From positions 1 through 25,376 of the IMG/VR virus record IMGVR_UViG_3300036980_000720: a stretch of DNA of 25,376 bases. One strand, written 5' to 3'. Made by a program: the position numbers and the translations under genes. Position 1 is the stretch's first letter, and every line of letters starts with the position of its first letter. Source of the DNA: a virus. The notes under the pieces were generated by a model. The model made no database searches, was not told where the DNA came from, and worked only from the letters and a program-made list of their open reading frames with translations. Positions 23,080 to 25,376 of this stretch are shown one piece after another.

Positions 23080-24716
23080 CAGACGACGCCCTCGAGATCG
23101 CGAGCGGTGACGCCGTACACGTCGCCGGCCAGGTCGTAGGCGACGATGAAGTAGGTCACGCCGGGGACGACGAGGATCTCGTAGTACCCGTAGATGTCGC
23201 TCGTGACCGAGGCGTAGAACAGGTTGCTCGTGGAGACGAACACGTCGACCGTCGCGTTGGGGATGATCGCCCCCGTCGAGCTCCGGGTGTAGCCGGCGAT
23301 CTTGGCGGTGATCCGCGCCCACACGTCGGAGGTCGTGATCGAGTCCGCGAAGCCGCGGACCACGGTCAGGGCCCGGGTCCAGGCGTCGGAGATCCCCACG
23401 GCGTCGTCGAACGTCCGGACCGCGATCACCGTCCGGGTCCACGCCGTCGACACGGCCACGGAGTCAGCGAAGGCGCGTGCGAGGGTCCGGGACGCCGCCC
23501 AGGCATCGGCCGTGGTGAGCGAGTCCGCGAACGCCCGGGCCCCGGTGAACACCCGCGTCCATGCGTCGCTGCTGGTCACGGCATCAGCGAAGTCGAGCAC
23601 CTTCTGGCCGAGCTTGAGGAGCTCGAGTGTCGCGCCGGCGGTCACGGAGTCTGCGAAGGACCGCACGGCCGTCAGGACGCGAGCCCACGCCCCTACCACG
23701 CTCACGGCGTCCGCGAAGCTGCGGGAAAGTGCAACAACTCGCGTCCAGCTCGTGCTCACCGCGACCGCGTCCGCGAACGCCCGCGGCAGCGTCAGGGCGC
23801 GCGACCACGCGGTCGAGACGCTCACGGAGTCAGCCACGGCCCGCGCCAGGGTGAGCGTCCGGGTCCACGCATCGGACGAAGTGACCGCATCCGCGAGGTT
23901 GAGGTACTTGATGGTGCCGAGCTTCTCGAGGACGTGGTCGGCAGCGACGGTCAGGGTGTCCGCGAAGGCGCGTGCGAGGGTGGCGACGCGGGTCCACGAG
24001 TCGGAGGTCGTGACCGCGTCGGAGAACGCCCGGGCGAACGTGACCACCCGGACCCACGCGCTGCTCACCGTGACGCTGTCAGCGAACGCCCGGGCGAGGG
24101 TCGCCACCCGCGTCCAGCTCGTCGCGACGGTCACCGCGTCTGCCCACGCCCGGGCGGCGGAGACGACCCGGCTCCACGCCGTCGAGACGCTCACGCTGTC
24201 CGAGAACGCCCGCGAGAGCGTCAGGACGCGCTCCTGCACGCCGACGGCAACCACCGCGTCCGCGAAGGCCATCGCCCGGATCTTGATGGCCGTCCATGCT
24301 GTCGAGGCCGTCACGGCGTCCGCGAACCCACGACCCAGCGTGAGCGCACGCGTCCACGCGGTCGAGACGGTGACGGAGTCGGCCGTCGCCCGCGAGAGCG
24401 TCGCGACGCGGGTCCACGCCGTCGCCGCCGAAACGGCGTCCGCGAAGGCTCGCGCTGCCGTCAGCGCCCGGCTCCATGCCGTCGAGACGGTGACGCTATC
24501 GGCCCATGCCCGCGGCGCCGTCAGGACCCGCGTCCATGCCGTCGCCACCGTCGCCGTGTCGGCCCAAGCGCGGGCGACCGTCAGCGCCCGTCCCCAGCCG
24601 TCGCTCGTCGTCACGGAGTCGGAGCAGTTGAACGGCTTTGGCCCGGCCGGCCCCTCGACCGGGATCGACCGGCGGCGCTGTTGCGGTTGCGGTGGGCGCC
24701 GGTAGAGGCCCGGCAT
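23079..24716 (-). CDS. Repeat-built fibre-like structural protein, 545 aa
   Basis: ATG at 24716 with GGGAGGG upstream. After a 40-residue basic, Pro/Gln-rich start, residues 41-465 consist of 21 copies of a 20-residue unit of the form WTRVLTLARAFADSVTVSTA. Two copies are lengthened to 23 and 22 residues. The last 80 residues form a distinct beta-sandwich resembling the carboxypeptidase-regulatory-like fold: ITAKIAGYT at the first strand, PNATVDVFV, then SDIYGYYEILVVPGVTYFIVA. The repeated alternation of Trp, Arg, Phe-Ala-Asp and Ser/Thr/Val suggests an extended repetitive rod. The terminal domain would be its tip or anchor. It follows a probable virion gene, so a fibre, spike or surface protein is the best guess. 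Repeat number may vary between relatives. Confidence 0.8.
   Translation of the reverse strand: MPGLYRRPPQPQQRRRSIPVEGPAGPKPFNCSDSVTTSDGWGRALTVARAWADTATVATAWTRVLTAPRAWADSVTVSTAWSRALTAARAFADAVSAATAWTRVATLSRATADSVTVSTAWTRALTLGRGFADAVTASTAWTAIKIRAMAFADAVVAVGVQERVLTLSRAFSDSVSVSTAWSRVVSAARAWADAVTVATSWTRVATLARAFADSVTVSSAWVRVVTFARAFSDAVTTSDSWTRVATLARAFADTLTVAADHVLEKLGTIKYLNLADAVTSSDAWTRTLTLARAVADSVSVSTAWSRALTLPRAFADAVAVSTSWTRVVALSRSFADAVSVVGAWARVLTAVRSFADSVTAGATLELLKLGQKVLDFADAVTSSDAWTRVFTGARAFADSLTTADAWAASRTLARAFADSVAVSTAWTRTVIAVRTFDDAVGISDAWTRALTVVRGFADSITTSDVWARITAKIAGYTRSSTGAIIPNATVDVFVSTSNLFYASVTSDIYGYYEILVVPGVTYFIVAYDLAGDVYGVTARDLEGVV
23322..24596 (-). repeat. Tandem 60-bp coding repeat, 21 copies
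   Basis: Twenty-one consecutive units, 19 of exactly 60 bp, one of 69 and one of 66, all in frame. Units differ in sequence but keep Trp at position 1, Arg at 3 and 9, Phe/Trp-Ala-Asp at 11-13 and Ser/Thr/Val near the end. Headers of the form (D/S)(A/S)VT(S/T)SD(A/G)W occur at the start of the array and at the ends of the two long units. Confidence 0.9.
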
Positions 24717-24739
24717 GGGCTATCCCTCCCGGCTGGCCG

Positions 24740-25234
24740 TCAGTTCAGTTCCTCGTAGGTCAGCCCGGCGTACCAGTTGCCCAGCGCGGTCGCCGTGCCG
24801 ATCATGGCGAGGACGACCGCCGTGTCTGCCGGGACGATGATCCGCTCCTCCGGGGTGGGCACCCACAGCCAGCCGGTCAGGTTGTTGAACCCGTCCGCGA
24901 TGATCGTGGTCTTGGCGCCCGCCGCGTTGGCCGACGCGTCCACGCCCGCCGTGGCCGCCGCGCCCGATCCGCCGCCCGCGATGCCGGAAGCCGCGCCGCC
25001 CGCGACGTGGGGTGCCGGGGTCGTGGACGTGTAGGTCCCGAAAGCCGACGCTTGGAGGGCGATCTGGATGCCGAGTTGCTCGCTCGTCTCCGTCGCGCCC
25101 TGGGCGCACCACGCCCGCAGGAGCCGGATCATGGAGGCGCGGGTGCCGATCGTGGCAGCCGTGTGGACGATGACCAGATCGGCCGACGCGATGATCGTCT
25201 GGTCCTTCATTGCGACCGTGTAGACGGCACCCAT
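24740..25234 (-). CDS. Probable virion structural protein, 164 aa
   Basis: ATG at 25234 with AGGAGG 6 nt upstream. The N-terminus is beta/alpha (MGAVYTVAMKDQTI), with a helix RASMIRLLRAWCAQGATET. A Gly/Ala-rich, probably flexible loop follows at residues 78-108 (GGAASGIAGGGSGAAATAG). The C-terminal part has WLWVPTPEERI near residue 123 and ends GNWYAGLTYEELN. This arrangement, with a Trp-rich PTPEER segment and a NWxAGLxYEEL end, is one I associate with small conserved phage structural proteins of undefined role, possibly head fibre or decoration. It precedes the repeat-fibre gene by 23 bp, so the two probably share a transcript. Confidence 0.65.
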   Translation of the reverse strand: MGAVYTVAMKDQTIIASADLVIVHTAATIGTRASMIRLLRAWCAQGATETSEQLGIQIALQASAFGTYTSTTPAPHVAGGAASGIAGGGSGAAATAGVDASANAAGAKTTIIADGFNNLTGWLWVPTPEERIIVPADTAVVLAMIGTATALGNWYAGLTYEELN

Positions 25235-25243
25235 GTTGGCCTC

Positions 25244-25375
25244 CTAGTGGGACAGGAGTTGAGGATAGACCCGGCGGGGGCGAGGGACGGTATCGGCTGC
25301 TGCGGCGGGCGTCCACGCCATGTACATCCCCATGAAGCAGACGGACGCCACGCGGTTGGCTGTTTCGGGGCGTCT
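25244..25375 (-). CDS. C-terminal end of an unknown gene (5' end may lie outside window)
   Basis: An open frame enters from the right edge and stops with TAG at 25244, inside the ribosome-site region of the 164-aa gene. The visible 43 residues read RRPETANRVASVCFMGMYMA, then WTPAAAADTVPRPRRVY and a short tail. Third-position GC is high. Internal ATG codons exist, so a very short complete gene is possible. No family is recognisable from this piece. Confidence 0.5.
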   Translation of the reverse strand, partial: RRPETANRVASVCFMGMYMAWTPAAAADTVPRPRRVYPQLLSH

Positions 25376-25376
25376 A

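Noticed and set aside
22738-23442. 234-codon extended version of the 113-aa gene
   Set aside because: The extra N-terminal part lies within the repeat-fibre gene and translates to Arg/Gly/Asp-rich shadow sequence. The TGATG junction at 23077-23081 gives a natural start.
23322-24596. CRISPR array
   Set aside because: The regular 60-bp periodicity is a continuous coding repeat in frame, with no constant repeat/variable spacer structure.

Overview
The window is a stretch of tailed-phage (Caudoviricetes) genome or prophage. Almost every gene lies on the minus strand, so it reads from high to low coordinates. The DNA is very GC-rich, GTG starts are common, and coding is dense with many stop/start overlaps (ATGA, GTGA, TGATG). 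This suggests a high-GC bacterial host. I see no integrase, tRNA, host gene, tail-tube gene or lysis enzyme, so lifestyle and host cannot be assigned.

Layout in transcription order. (1) 25375-22374, a run of accessory and structural genes: the end of an unknown gene, a 164-aa probable virion protein, a 545-aa fibre-like protein made of 21 copies of a 20-residue repeat, an unknown 113-aa protein, a 36-aa membrane peptide and an 86-aa CxxC protein. (2) 22373-21723, about 650 bp with weak coding signal, two possible small ORFs, a palindrome and a poor promoter candidate. (3) 21722-20863, a dense knot of four mutually overlapping small ORFs, one with two predicted membrane segments. (4) 20866-16271, the packaging block: putative small terminase, large terminase, a 125-aa beta-rich protein and the portal. 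(5) 16261-1586, about 14.7 kb of putative internal or ejected virion proteins: a Pro-rich/basic 248-aa protein, a 1165-aa protein with a regular ~55-residue helical repeat, a 3367-aa giant with a DdrB-like ParB domain (polyvalent-protein class), and a Lys-rich 103-aa protein. (6) 1516-1, a putative scaffold and the truncated major capsid protein (SU10/DUF5309-like).

Working model: the terminases and portal package the genome and the scaffold and capsid protein build the head. The proteins encoded between portal and scaffold are the best candidates for cargo held in the virion and delivered with the DNA. The giant ParB-domain protein is the most unusual item. The capsid gene's ribosome binding site lies inside a perfect 7-bp hairpin, and the 20863-21722 cluster is a candidate for true dual-frame coding. 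Assignments come from reading the sequence by eye, with no database search.
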